Shown: piece after piece, positions 16,151-24,936 of the stretch
How positions within the stretch are numbered: the stretch's first letter is position 1
Layout: each line of letters opens with the position of its first letter
Assembly: GCF_021401135.1 (NCBI RefSeq)
Contig: NZ_JACBFO010000001.1
Coordinates: forward strand, 434,001-498,000
DNA length: 64,000 bases
Direction: 5' to 3'
DNA from: Azonexus sp. R2A61
GTDB taxonomy: Bacteria > Pseudomonadota > Gammaproteobacteria > Burkholderiales > Rhodocyclaceae
The notes under the pieces: generated by a model
The model's database searches: none
Told to the model about the DNA's origin: nothing
Seen by the model: the letters and a program-made list of their open reading frames with translations, nothing else
Translations under genes and position numbers: made by a program

Positions 16151-17029
16151 TTACAGGTGTTCGTATTCGATCCGGTCGGCGCCTGGATCGTTGGCCGAAC
16201 TGCCGAAGCAGATCGTGCCTTTTTCCTCGAGCAGCACCTCGTGCTTGCGGACGAGGATTTCCTGCCGGCCGCCGATGGTCACGAAACTGCCGTTGGTGCT
16301 GGTGTCGATCAGGTGATAGCCGTTGTGCCGGCGTTCGATGCGGCCATGCTGCCGCGACGCCTTGCGGTCCTCGATCACCAGCTTGCTGGCCGGGTCGCGG
16401 CCGAGCGTGAGCACCGGCGATTTATCGTCGAGCAGATAGGCCTTGCCACGATAACGGATGCACAGCCGATCGAGCGCCATGGCGGACAGCGGGCCGAACA
16501 TCGAATGCAATTGCGAATTTTCGTTCTTGGCGGGCCAGTGCAACAGGCAGACGCCCTGTGCCGCCGTGCCTTCCCCGAACTGCCCGAGGTCCGGCCGGGG
16601 GATGGTGTTCAGCAGACCGCTGGCCGGCAAGGCATCGACCAGCGACTGGCTGCACAGGATCTGATCGGCGCGGGCCATGCCGCCAACCCGGGCGACATCG
16701 GTGAACAGGGCCTCGGGCGTCGCATCGCCGCAATGAAGCCCGATGCGGATGCTGAGCTTGTGGCCGGACACCGGCGGCAGGTCGGCCAGCCGCTGATGCA
16801 TGTCGATGGCGGCCTGACAGGCCGATTCGCCATTATCGAAGGCGGCCAGCAATTCATCGCTGACTTGCTGCACGATGCGCCCCCGGTAAGCTTCGACCGA
16901 ACGGATCATCCGTTTCAGACAGCGATCGACGGTATGGGCGGCCTCCCGTTCGCTGAGTTTTTCGTAAAGGCCGGCACTGCCGGCAATGTCGGCGACCATG
17001 ACGAAAGAACGGTTGGGCGAGGCACTCAT
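16151..17029 (-). CDS. Adenylate/guanylate cyclase-like domain plus FHA domain protein
   Basis: A 292-residue protein. Residues about 5-165 form a class III nucleotide cyclase-like domain with both metal-binding aspartates (Asp14 in VADIAG and Asp58 in VSDELLAAF). The region corresponding to the transition-state Asn/Arg motif reads RVGGMARA rather than VNxAAR, so the Asn is missing and activity is doubtful. Residues about 205-275 form an FHA domain (LGRDP, SRQHGRI, TNGSFV), which binds phosphothreonine peptides. It may be a signalling scaffold. The gene is monocistronic and convergent with the PsiF-like gene. Confidence 0.82.
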   Translation of the reverse strand: MSASPNRSFVMVADIAGSAGLYEKLSEREAAHTVDRCLKRMIRSVEAYRGRIVQQVSDELLAAFDNGESACQAAIDMHQRLADLPPVSGHKLSIRIGLHCGDATPEALFTDVARVGGMARADQILCSQSLVDALPASGLLNTIPRPDLGQFGEGTAAQGVCLLHWPAKNENSQLHSMFGPLSAMALDRLCIRYRGKAYLLDDKSPVLTLGRDPASKLVIEDRKASRQHGRIERRHNGYHLIDTSTNGSFVTIGGRQEILVRKHEVLLEEKGTICFGSSANDPGADRIEYEHL

Positions 17030-17089
17030 CGGGGGTGCGGGGCTAAATGATTGAGGGCCCGATTATAAGTCGAAGCCGGGTTTCCCGCA

Positions 17090-17953
17090 TTATGCCGTAT
17101 GGCTTATCGGGATCATGCCGACAATCGGCATCTCCGGGGCGTCGAACACGATGTCGCCTTCGGCGACTTCCGTCTCCAGCGTCAGGCCGCGGAAATCGAA
17201 CAGATCGTTGTCGGCCAGATGCGACGGCACGATGTTCTGCATCGCCGTGAATACCGATTCGGTGCGGCCGGGATAGCGTTTGTCCCAGTCGGCCATCATT
17301 TCCTTGATTTTCTGGCGCTGCAGATTTTCCTGGGAGCCGCACAGATTGCACGGAATGATCGGGAATTCCATGCCGCGGGCAAACTTGGCGATGTCGGCCT
17401 CGGAACAGTAGGCCAGTGGCCTGATCACCACGTGCGCCTTGTCGTCGGTAACCAGCTTGGGCGGCATGCCCTTCATCTTGCCGCCGAACAGCAGGTTCAG
17501 GAACAGCGTGTGCACCATGTCGTCGCGGTGGTGGCCGAGGGCGATCTTGTTGGCGCCGAGTTCCTTGGCGGTACGGTAGATGATGCCGCGGCGCAGGCGC
17601 GAGCACAGCGAGCAGGTAGTCTTGCCCTCGGGAATTTTGTCCTTGACGATCGAGTAGGTGTCGGCCTCGACGATACGATATTCGATGCCGATCGACTGGA
17701 AATACGCCGGCAGCACGTCTTCGGGGAAACCCGGTTGTTTCTGGTCGAGGTTCATCGCGATCAGCCTGAACTTGACCGGCGCCCTCTTCTGCAGTGCCAT
17801 CAGCATGGCCAGCAGCGTGTACGAATCCTTGCCGCCGGAGCAGCACACCAATACGGTATCGCCGTCCTCGATCATGTTGTAGTCCATGATGGCCTTGCCG
17901 GTGCGGCCTTCGAGGAATTTGCGGAGTTTCTGCAGGTTGTGCGAACTGTTCAT
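17090..17953 (-). CDS. ttcA: tRNA 2-thiocytidine(32) synthetase TtcA
   Basis: A 287-residue PP-loop ATPase with [10 protein letters not shown] and two Fe-S-ligating CxxC motifs ([10 protein letters not shown] and [11 protein letters not shown]). TtcA thiolates C32 of certain tRNAs using a [4Fe-4S] cluster. ATG 17953 ([10 protein letters not shown]) is the usual start; the frame extends upstream through the palindrome at 17974-17987 but has no conserved sequence there. Confidence 0.95.
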   Translation of the reverse strand: MNSSHNLQKLRKFLEGRTGKAIMDYNMIEDGDTVLVCCSGGKDSYTLLAMLMALQKRAPVKFRLIAMNLDQKQPGFPEDVLPAYFQSIGIEYRIVEADTYSIVKDKIPEGKTTCSLCSRLRRGIIYRTAKELGANKIALGHHRDDMVHTLFLNLLFGGKMKGMPPKLVTDDKAHVVIRPLAYCSEADIAKFARGMEFPIIPCNLCGSQENLQRQKIKEMMADWDKRYPGRTESVFTAMQNIVPSHLADNDLFDFRGLTLETEVAEGDIVFDAPEMPIVGMIPISHTA

Positions 17954-17973
17954 GGCGAAAAATGGGCAAAGAC

Positions 17974-17987
17974 TGCGGTCGACCGCA
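17974..17987. repeat. Iterated palindrome, full 14-bp copy
   Basis: TGCGGTCGACCGCA sits between the divergent ttcA and methyltransferase genes, 21 nt from the ttcA start. This is a perfect copy of the dispersed palindrome described in the findings. Confidence 0.8.
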
Positions 17988-18060
17988 AGAGGCGGCAAGT
18001 TTACACGCATCGTCCGCCGACGCGGCGGCTGACGCTAAAATGCAGCCTTTTGCCCGAACC

Positions 18061-19221
18061 ATGAGCGCCCTGCCCCGCCCTTCCGAAGACGCGCTCGCGC
18101 ACAGCCGTCGCCTGCAGGCCCACATTGCCGAGGATATCGCGGCCGCCGGCGGCTGGATTTCCTTCGCGCGTTACATGGAACTGGCGCTCTACGCGCCCGC
18201 GCTGGGCTATTACGCGGCCGGGGCGCGCAAATTCGGCAGTGCCGGCGATTTCGTCACGGCGCCGGAAATGAGTCCGCTGTTCGGCCAGGCGCTGGCGCGG
18301 CAGGTGGCGGAAGCGATGCGGCTGTCGGCCGCCGAAGTGCTGGAAGTCGGTGCCGGTTCCGGGCGTCTGGCCGCCGATCTGTTGCTGGCGCTGGAGGCTG
18401 GCGGCGAGTTGCCCGAACGCTACGCCATCCTCGACCTGTCGGCCGACCTGCGTGAGCGCCAGCGGGAGACGATCGCCCGGGCGGCGCCGCACCTGCTGTC
18501 CCGCGTTGTCTGGCTGGATCGTCTGCCGGAACGTTTCGCCGGTGTCGTCGTCGCCAACGAGCTGCTCGACGCGTTGCCGGTGAATCTGGTGCGCTGGCGG
18601 GCCGAAGGGATCGCCGAACGCGGCGTGACACTGGCCGCCGACGGCCAGTTCGCCTGGCAGGATGTTCCGGCGGTCGGTGCCGTGCTGGCGGCGGCGCAGC
18701 GGATCGCCGGGGAGTGTCCGATGGCCGACGGCCATCTCAGCGAAATCGGACTGGCCGCCGAGGCCTGGGCGGCAGAATGGGGCCATCGGTTGAGTTGCGG
18801 GGTGTTGCTGCTGATCGACTATGGCTTTCCCCGGCACGAGTTCTATCATCCGCAGCGCGACCAGGGGACGCTGATGTGTCATTACCGCCACCACGCCCAC
18901 GGCGAACCCTTTTACCTGCCCGGTCTGCAGGACATCACCGCGCACGTCGATTTCACGGCGATCATCGCTGCGGCTTTCGAGCGCGGGCTGGAACTGCTGG
19001 GTTATACCGCGCAGGGGCAGTTCCTGCTCAATTGCGGCATCCTCAAGCGACTGGCCGGGATTCCCGGTGATACGCCGGACTATGTCCGGGCGGCGGCGGC
19101 CGTCGCCAAGCTGACGATGCCGCACGAGATGGGCGAGTTGTTCAAGGTGATCGCCATCGGCCGGGGGCTGGCCCAACCGCTGAGCGGCTTCGCCAGCGGC
19201 GACCGCAGCCACCGTCTGTGA
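18061..19221 (+). CDS. SAM-dependent methyltransferase, MidA/NDUFAF7 family
   Basis: About 386 residues from ATG 18061; an ATG at 18040 would add seven residues and neither has a clear ribosome-binding site. The SAM-binding glycine motif is VLEVGAGSGRLA, followed by ANELLDALPVNLV and LIDYGFPRHEFYHPQRDQGT, all typical of the family. The mitochondrial homologue dimethylates an arginine of the complex I subunit NDUFS2; bacterial members are assumed to methylate a protein arginine. The gene is divergent from ttcA. Confidence 0.9.
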   Translation: MSALPRPSEDALAHSRRLQAHIAEDIAAAGGWISFARYMELALYAPALGYYAAGARKFGSAGDFVTAPEMSPLFGQALARQVAEAMRLSAAEVLEVGAGSGRLAADLLLALEAGGELPERYAILDLSADLRERQRETIARAAPHLLSRVVWLDRLPERFAGVVVANELLDALPVNLVRWRAEGIAERGVTLAADGQFAWQDVPAVGAVLAAAQRIAGECPMADGHLSEIGLAAEAWAAEWGHRLSCGVLLLIDYGFPRHEFYHPQRDQGTLMCHYRHHAHGEPFYLPGLQDITAHVDFTAIIAAAFERGLELLGYTAQGQFLLNCGILKRLAGIPGDTPDYVRAAAAVAKLTMPHEMGELFKVIAIGRGLAQPLSGFASGDRSHRL

Positions 19222-19283
19222 TTGCCTTCGCCAGCGAAAGGTCTACACTGGCGTCATCGATCATCCTTCAACCGGGTACTCAC

Positions 19284-19472
19284 ATGGACGTTTCCGCCGT
19301 TGCCAGCGCCGTCAGTTCCGCCACTCAGGCGCGGACCGGTGATGCGGTCAACACGCTGGTGCTGAAAAAAGCCATGGACATCCAGGCTCAGACCGCCGCC
19401 CAGTTGCTGCAGGCGCTGCCGCAGGCAAGCAATCCTCCACATCTGGGCAACAGCATCGACGTGAAGGCCTAG
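19284..19472 (+). CDS. YjfB-family putative motility protein
   Basis: A 62-residue protein starting MDVSAVASAVSSATQARTGD, with VLKKAMDIQAQTAAQLLQAL in the middle, which fits the small YjfB family found in flagellated bacteria. No molecular function is established. It follows the methyltransferase gene by 62 nt and converges with the hydrolase gene, whose stop is 4 nt away. Confidence 0.8.
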   Translation: MDVSAVASAVSSATQARTGDAVNTLVLKKAMDIQAQTAAQLLQALPQASNPPHLGNSIDVKA

Positions 19473-19476
19473 CCGT

Positions 19477-20292
19477 TCAGTCCAGGCTGTCCAGCCACCC
19501 CGTCAGAATGGCCGCCGCGTGCGGCCATTCCTTTTCATGGGTGATCGTGTGGCCCATGCCGTGCAGGATGTGCGCCGACAGGCCGTAGGTCTGTGCCGTG
19601 CTCTGGACCAGGAAGGGCGGGACCAGCATGTCGTGTTCGGCGCCGACGATCAGCATCGGTGGGCGGCGCATCAGGAAGGGATTGGGCAGGTTGAACATCG
19701 ACATGTCCCAGATTGCTCGGTGCGATTCCGGTTGCATCCGGGTCAACCAGCCGTTGAGCATGGTTTCGTCGACCGGGCTGAAGAACAGCGCATCGCGCAG
19801 CGTGTCGATGTCGGTGTAATGGCCGTCCATGATCCGGTTGATTTCCAGAAACAGCTGCGGTTTCTGCAGCAGCAGATGGAATTGCGAAGCGATCAGGCCT
19901 TGCGGCGGTACCGAACAGAGCAGCGCCGCTGCGTGCGCATCGTGCCTTTCCAGGTATTTCTGGACGACGAAGCCGCCCATCGAATGGCCGATCAGGATCG
20001 GCGCGGCATCCAGCGTTTCGACCACACTGCGCAAGTCGGCGACATAGTCGGCGATGGCGTACCAGTCGATCTGCTCGCGCCCGGCGCTGCCGCCGTGCCC
20101 GCTCAGCGACAATGCGTGGCTGGTATAGCCGGCGCTGGCCAGGTAGGGCATGAAGGTCTCGGTCCACATCCAGGCGCCGGCAAAGGCGCCGTGGATCAGC
20201 ACCAGCGGCGGCCGGTCGTCCGGTTTGGCGGCCCGACAGGAAAAGACTTCGAGATTGCCGATCTGCCGGCGGGCGATTTTCGGTGATGACAT
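19477..20292 (-). CDS. Alpha/beta hydrolase
   Basis: A 271-residue hydrolase with oxyanion motif LIHGAFAGAWMW, nucleophile elbow GHSMGGF (serine near residue 106), acid in GAEHDMLV and catalytic histidine in GMGHTI. The fold is that of MhpC/lysophospholipase-like esterases; the substrate is unknown. It is a single gene, divergent from the DUF2905 gene. Confidence 0.85.
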   Translation of the reverse strand: MSSPKIARRQIGNLEVFSCRAAKPDDRPPLVLIHGAFAGAWMWTETFMPYLASAGYTSHALSLSGHGGSAGREQIDWYAIADYVADLRSVVETLDAAPILIGHSMGGFVVQKYLERHDAHAAALLCSVPPQGLIASQFHLLLQKPQLFLEINRIMDGHYTDIDTLRDALFFSPVDETMLNGWLTRMQPESHRAIWDMSMFNLPNPFLMRRPPMLIVGAEHDMLVPPFLVQSTAQTYGLSAHILHGMGHTITHEKEWPHAAAILTGWLDSLD

Positions 20293-20336
20293 GTCGGGGC
20301 GTGATTTAATTCGGGTTTTCGATCGGGAACGCGGCC

Positions 20337-20534
20337 GTGCTGAAATGGATTCTGACCCTGGTGCTGGCGATCTTCCTTCTCGGGATCGTCTCGCCGCATC
20401 TGGCGCGCTTCATCCGCTTCGGTCAACTGCCCGGCGACTTCGCTTTTCGCCTGCGCGGCAGGGTCTATCGATTTCCCTTCGTCAGCGTGGTCATCCTGTC
20501 AGCCCTGCTCTGGCTGATCGGCCGGCTCATTTAG
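20337..20534 (+). CDS. DUF2905 family small membrane protein
   Basis: A 65-residue protein with two hydrophobic segments separated by the family signature FGQLPGDFAFRLRGRVYRFPF. It begins with GTG at 20337. No function is known. Its 3' end overlaps the convergent cca gene by 36 bp. Confidence 0.85.
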   Translation: MLKWILTLVLAIFLLGIVSPHLARFIRFGQLPGDFAFRLRGRVYRFPFVSVVILSALLWLIGRLI

Positions 20535-21737
20535 CAGCTGCCGGACGGCCTGGATGCGGGCCCGTCGGATGCGTTCCGGGATGTTGCCGCGGTCGACGCT
20601 CTCGGCGGCGATTTTCCCCGCATTGACGCGGTTGACCGCAGCCAGCGCCGCGAGCAGCAGCACGGGCGGCGTGTAGTCGCGCTCCTCCCAGCCCTGTCGG
20701 CCGGTGTAGTCGCAGCGACAGGTGTCGAGCAAGGCCTGGAAGCGTTCCGGCCGGCGCAGGGCATCGCATTTCTCCAGCAGATCGACGATGGTGGCGGCAC
20801 GCAGGTCGGCGGCGCGATGGATGTTGCCATGGTGACGCGCCATCAGCAGTGCCAGATCGCGACAATCGCCCGGTACCCGCAGTCGTTCGCCGAGCGCCTG
20901 GCTGAGCGTTGCGCTGCGCCCTTCGTGGCCGATATGGCGCGGCAGGATGTCGGCCGGCGTGGTGGCCTTGCCGAGATCGTGGCACAGCGCGGCGTAGCGG
21001 ACGGTCAACGGGTAGCCGCGGCGGGCCGCCTGGTCGATGACCATCAGGGTGTGGATGCCGGCGTCGATCTCGGGATGGTAGTCGGCGCGTTGCGGCACGC
21101 CGAACAGTGCATCGACCTCGGGCAGGATGACGGCCAGTGCGCCGCATTCGCGCAGGATTTCGAACATCCGCGATGGACGGGCTTCCATCAGGCCCTTGGC
21201 CAGTTCCTGCCAGACCCGCTCGGCCACCAGGTGGGCGACCTCGCCGGCGGCCACCATCTGCCGCATCAATGCGAGGGTTTCCGGCGCCACCGTGAAATCG
21301 GTGAAGCGCGCGGCGAAGCGCGCCAGACGCAGGATGCGCACCGGATCTTCGGCAAAGGCCGGGCCGACGTGCCGCAGGATTTTGCCGTGCAGATCGCGTT
21401 GACCGTGGAAAGGGTCGATCAGCGTGCCATCGGCGTCGCGGGCGATAGCGTTGATGGTCAGGTCGCGGCGCGCCAGATCCTCTTCGAGCGTCACCGCCGG
21501 CGCTGCGTGGAAGGCGAAGCCGTGGTAGCCGTGACCGGTCTTGCGTTCGGTGCGGGCGAGCGCGTATTCCTCATGCGTCTGCGGATGCAGGAAGACGGGG
21601 AAATCGCGGCCAACCGGCTGGTAGCCGGCGGCCAGCATTGCCTCCGGGGTGGCGCCGACGACCACATAATCCCGATCCGCGACCGGCCGCCCGAGCAGCT
21701 CGTCGCGGACGGCGCCGCCAACCAGATAGACGCGCAC
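20499..21737 (-). CDS. cca: Multifunctional CCA protein (tRNA nucleotidyltransferase with HD domain)
   Basis: A 412-residue class II CCA-adding enzyme. The nucleotidyltransferase signature is LVGGAVRDELLGRPVADRD with the metal aspartates, followed by RRDLTINAIA and EDPVRILRLARFAARF. A C-terminal HD phosphohydrolase domain carries CHDLGKAT and MARHHGN. It builds and repairs the 3' CCA of tRNAs, and would also finish the acceptor end of the permuted tmRNA in this window. GTG 21737 is the chosen start, 17 nt after the stop of the reductase gene; GAGGC lies upstream. Confidence 0.94.
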   Translation of the reverse strand: MRVYLVGGAVRDELLGRPVADRDYVVVGATPEAMLAAGYQPVGRDFPVFLHPQTHEEYALARTERKTGHGYHGFAFHAAPAVTLEEDLARRDLTINAIARDADGTLIDPFHGQRDLHGKILRHVGPAFAEDPVRILRLARFAARFTDFTVAPETLALMRQMVAAGEVAHLVAERVWQELAKGLMEARPSRMFEILRECGALAVILPEVDALFGVPQRADYHPEIDAGIHTLMVIDQAARRGYPLTVRYAALCHDLGKATTPADILPRHIGHEGRSATLSQALGERLRVPGDCRDLALLMARHHGNIHRAADLRAATIVDLLEKCDALRRPERFQALLDTCRCDYTGRQGWEERDYTPPVLLLAALAAVNRVNAGKIAAESVDRGNIPERIRRARIQAVRQLLNEPADQPEQG

Positions 21738-21753
21738 GCTGCCGGTAGCCGCC

Positions 21754-22713
21754 TCAGCGGCCGGCGCGCAGGCGGAAGCCGTCAAGTTTGCCCTTCGGCG
21801 TATTGCCGGCGATGTAGGTCGGGGCGATCGCTTCGAGCGCGGTCGGTTGCCAGCCAGCCGGCCGCAGGCCGCCGTCGGCGACACTGTCGACCTGCATCGA
21901 GCGCAGGTTGTCCGGCGACAGCATGGGATTCGGTGCCAGCCACATCAGTCCGGCCTGCAGGTAGGCCCAGCCTTCGGACAGCGCGATCACGCGGGCCTTG
22001 CTGCCGGTCAGTTCCCTGGTGTAATCGACCAGGTCACGCAGCGTGTAGACGTTCGGACCGACCAGTTCGTAGGCCTGGCCGAAGGTGGACGTGTCGCTCA
22101 GGCTGTCCACGAAGGCGTCGGCCACGTCGGCGACCCACACCGGCTGGAAGCGGGCCTGGCCAAAACCGAGCGGGAAGAACGGCGCTTTCTTCAGCACGCA
22201 GGCAAAGGTGTTGAGGAAGGCATCGCCCAGCCCGAAGATGACCGACGGACGGAAAACGGTGACATCGAGTTCGCCCTGTGCGGCGAGCACGATCGCTTCG
22301 CCATCGCCCTTCGAGGCGAGGTATTCGGAGGGGCCCTTGGGATCGGCCTTCAGCGCGCTCATGTGCACCAGACGACGGACGCCGGCGGCCTTGCAGGCGG
22401 CGACGATCTTCTTCGGCAGTTCGACGTGAGCCTGCGCGAAGTCGCGGCTGTACGGCAGCTGGACGTCGCGGCTGTGCAGGATGCCGACCAAGTTGATCAC
22501 CGCATCGTGAGCGGCGACCAGTTCGCCGAGCGTCTGCTCGCAGTTGATGTCGGCTTCGATCATCTCGACGCCGGCCTGCATGATCAGCGCCTTGGTCCGT
22601 TCCCGGCGACGGGTCGGCACGGTGACTTCGATGCCGCGTTGCGACAGGCGATTGGCGATATAGGTACCGACGAAACCGCTGCCACCGAGCAGCAGGACTT
22701 TCTTGATGGTCAT
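21754..22713 (-). CDS. NAD(P)-binding protein, complex I NDUFA9-like (atypical SDR)
   Basis: A 319-residue atypical short-chain dehydrogenase. The nucleotide-binding motif is LLGGSGFVGTYIANRL, followed by INLVGILHSR, HMSALKADP and FRPSVIFGLGDAFLN, matching the NDUFA9 subgroup of NAD-dependent epimerase proteins. In eukaryotes NDUFA9 is an accessory subunit of complex I; in bacteria it is often linked to quinone or respiratory functions, without a defined reaction. GGAG precedes ATG 22713. It is upstream of cca and probably co-transcribed. Confidence 0.87.
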   Translation of the reverse strand: MTIKKVLLLGGSGFVGTYIANRLSQRGIEVTVPTRRRERTKALIMQAGVEMIEADINCEQTLGELVAAHDAVINLVGILHSRDVQLPYSRDFAQAHVELPKKIVAACKAAGVRRLVHMSALKADPKGPSEYLASKGDGEAIVLAAQGELDVTVFRPSVIFGLGDAFLNTFACVLKKAPFFPLGFGQARFQPVWVADVADAFVDSLSDTSTFGQAYELVGPNVYTLRDLVDYTRELTGSKARVIALSEGWAYLQAGLMWLAPNPMLSPDNLRSMQVDSVADGGLRPAGWQPTALEAIAPTYIAGNTPKGKLDGFRLRAGR

Positions 22714-22783
22714 CTCGGACTCCGCAGAGCGTTGGGCGAAAACCGCAATTTTAAGGCCAAACCGGGGCCGGCGTGCAGGTCGT

Positions 22784-24865
22784 CTACGCTGGGCCCATCC
22801 GCTCGACCGCGGCACGGCTGGTGCGCTCGAACAGGCCGGGACGGTCGAGGAAACGGGCGGCACCATCCTTGAGCTGTGCCTCGAGCAGGCGCGGGTGGAT
22901 GGCCAGCGCGAACGGCAAGGCCGGGTCGAACAGCAGACAGCGGCCACTGGCACTGATTTCGCACACCGTGGCCTGGATCGACAGCGCCTCGTCCACGGCC
23001 ACCGCGAGCCAGTCTCCGATGCGGACGTCGGCGGCGCGTTCGGTGGCCGCATTGTCGTCGAGGTCGAGCGTATGCAGGACACAATCACCTTCGCTCAGGC
23101 GGCCGCGAACCGGTTCGCCGCTGGCGGGCTGCGTTGCCCGAGCGGCTTCCGGCGCGGCGGTCTCGGCATTGCCGGCCGGACGCATCGCCCGGGTCTGCAG
23201 TTCGAAGCAGTGATCGAGCAATTCGCTCTGCACGTTCTGCGACAGCTGGAGTTGCTCCATGCCTTGCTTGAGCGTGTTGAGAATCTCGGGCAACTGCCGG
23301 GCCAGTCGTTTGCGCTCATCGGCATCGGCTTTCGGGCGGAATGACCACAACAGCGCTTCGACGACGCTGGCCGTCCTTTTCCAGTCAGCCCCCTGCTCTC
23401 CGCCGGCCAGCCAGGCCTGTTCGAGCAGGCGCTGCCACGGGCCGGTGAAGAACTGGCGGATTGGCGCGCTTTGGCCGGCCAGGCCGGCGCGGGCATACAG
23501 CGCCTCGATGGCCGGTTTTGCCTCGTTCCTGCGGTCGACCGCAAGAAACAGCGAAAGACAGGGTGCCGCGGCGCTGGCGATCCGGTTGCGACGCTCGGCG
23601 AGCAGTGCATCGAGCTGTTCGCCGACATCGTTGATCGTCGCTTCGTCGCCACTGAAGTTGCTGCGCAGGGGGGCGACGAGTTCGTTCAGGCGCTGGCCCA
23701 GGGTTTCCTGCTCGTTGCCCGGGCGGGTGCCGAAAAAGGCTTCTTCCAGCCGGTCCAGCAAGGACTGCATCGGATGTCCCGGCGACGTAAACAGGGCTGA
23801 GTCGCGGAGTGCCACCTTGACCAGGGCGATCTGCAGTCCCGAAATCAGTTGCTTGAGCGGATCGGGCAGGTCCGGATCGGCCAGCAGGGCCTCGCAGAGC
23901 AAACCGACGGCGTCGATCACCGGGCCCTCCGCGGCACCCGGCATGATGCCCAGTTCCGCGGCCTTGAGCGGCGGCATGCCTTTGGCTGCCGGCGTCTGGT
24001 CGGTGAACAGTCCCGGCAGCAGCGATGCCAGATCGGGCGAGGTCGCTTTCAGGAAATCCGTTTCCCCGCGCCGGGTCTGCTTGTACTGGATGTCATCGAG
24101 ACGCGAAAACAGGGCATCCAGCGTGGCCTGATTGAGCAGTGCATGGGCGAAACCACCCGGAGACGGCGTGCTTCTGTCGTCCGTCGGTGTGCCGCCAAGG
24201 CGACCGATCAGCACGCTCCCCGGCGTCGGTGCGCTATGGGCCGTCGGTGTATTGACACCGCCGAAAGTCGCACTGTTCGGCAAACGACTTTCGGTTGCCG
24301 AAACGATCATGGGCGGTGCGGCTTCGACGCGCGAATGCTCGAGATAATCGTTGATCCGTGCGTAAAGCGGGGGCAAGCCTTCGCGCAACAGACCTTCGAT
24401 GCGCTCCAGCAGGGCCAGCTTCTGGTCCAGCGTGTCGGCCGCTGCTGCCTGGAACATCTTGTCCAGGCCGCGGGCGACGGCTTTCGGGCCGACCGGGTTG
24501 TCGTTTTTCGGCAGTTCCGGGCGGCTGAGCAGCGTGATGAAGCGGAGATGGATTTTCCACAGATCGTTCGCCGTGGTCTCGAACAGCCGGGCGCTCAGTT
24601 CATCCAGGCGGATGCCGAGTTCCAGATCGTCCTCGCCGACCAGCGTGATGTGCGACGAAGTCAGTCCGCTGGCCTCTTCCTTGAAGCTGCCGGTGCCGCG
24701 GCTGTTCAGGATGCCGTCGAAATAGCCGCCGGCACCCTCGCAGATGGCGCGGGCACCGGCCTCGGAAACCGTGCCGCTACTCAGCAGAAGCTTGCGCAGA
24801 TCGTCCAGAAACAGTGTGCGACAGCCGAGGGTGACGTCGAAACGGTCGAACGGGGTGGCGTCCAT
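22784..24865 (-). CDS. Large cytoplasmic protein, DUF1631-like
   Basis: A 693-residue protein without signal peptide or membrane segments. It is mostly predicted helical, with a low-complexity central part (about residues 180-240) and a C-terminal beta-rich region (about 595-690: GDCVLHTLDLDDN, WLAVAVDEALS). Size and layout resemble DUF1631 proteins of beta- and gammaproteobacteria; function is unknown. A full TGCGGTCGACCGCA copy is embedded in frame at 23530-23543, reading A-V-D-R-R. It lies 71 nt after the start-proximal end of nothing conserved and probably forms its own unit. Confidence 0.65.
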   Translation of the reverse strand: MDATPFDRFDVTLGCRTLFLDDLRKLLLSSGTVSEAGARAICEGAGGYFDGILNSRGTGSFKEEASGLTSSHITLVGEDDLELGIRLDELSARLFETTANDLWKIHLRFITLLSRPELPKNDNPVGPKAVARGLDKMFQAAAADTLDQKLALLERIEGLLREGLPPLYARINDYLEHSRVEAAPPMIVSATESRLPNSATFGGVNTPTAHSAPTPGSVLIGRLGGTPTDDRSTPSPGGFAHALLNQATLDALFSRLDDIQYKQTRRGETDFLKATSPDLASLLPGLFTDQTPAAKGMPPLKAAELGIMPGAAEGPVIDAVGLLCEALLADPDLPDPLKQLISGLQIALVKVALRDSALFTSPGHPMQSLLDRLEEAFFGTRPGNEQETLGQRLNELVAPLRSNFSGDEATINDVGEQLDALLAERRNRIASAAAPCLSLFLAVDRRNEAKPAIEALYARAGLAGQSAPIRQFFTGPWQRLLEQAWLAGGEQGADWKRTASVVEALLWSFRPKADADERKRLARQLPEILNTLKQGMEQLQLSQNVQSELLDHCFELQTRAMRPAGNAETAAPEAARATQPASGEPVRGRLSEGDCVLHTLDLDDNAATERAADVRIGDWLAVAVDEALSIQATVCEISASGRCLLFDPALPFALAIHPRLLEAQLKDGAARFLDRPGLFERTSRAAVERMGPA
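23530..23543. repeat. Iterated palindrome, full 14-bp copy inside a coding region
   Basis: A perfect TGCGGTCGACCGCA inside the DUF1631-like gene. It is tolerated because it reads as A-V-D-R in this frame. Confidence 0.75.
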
Positions 24866-24936
24866 AAATCAAAGTGCTTTTGAAAACAATGTTTCAGTTT
24901 AGCCCTTTCCGACGCGGTTTTGTCGATTGACGTCGA

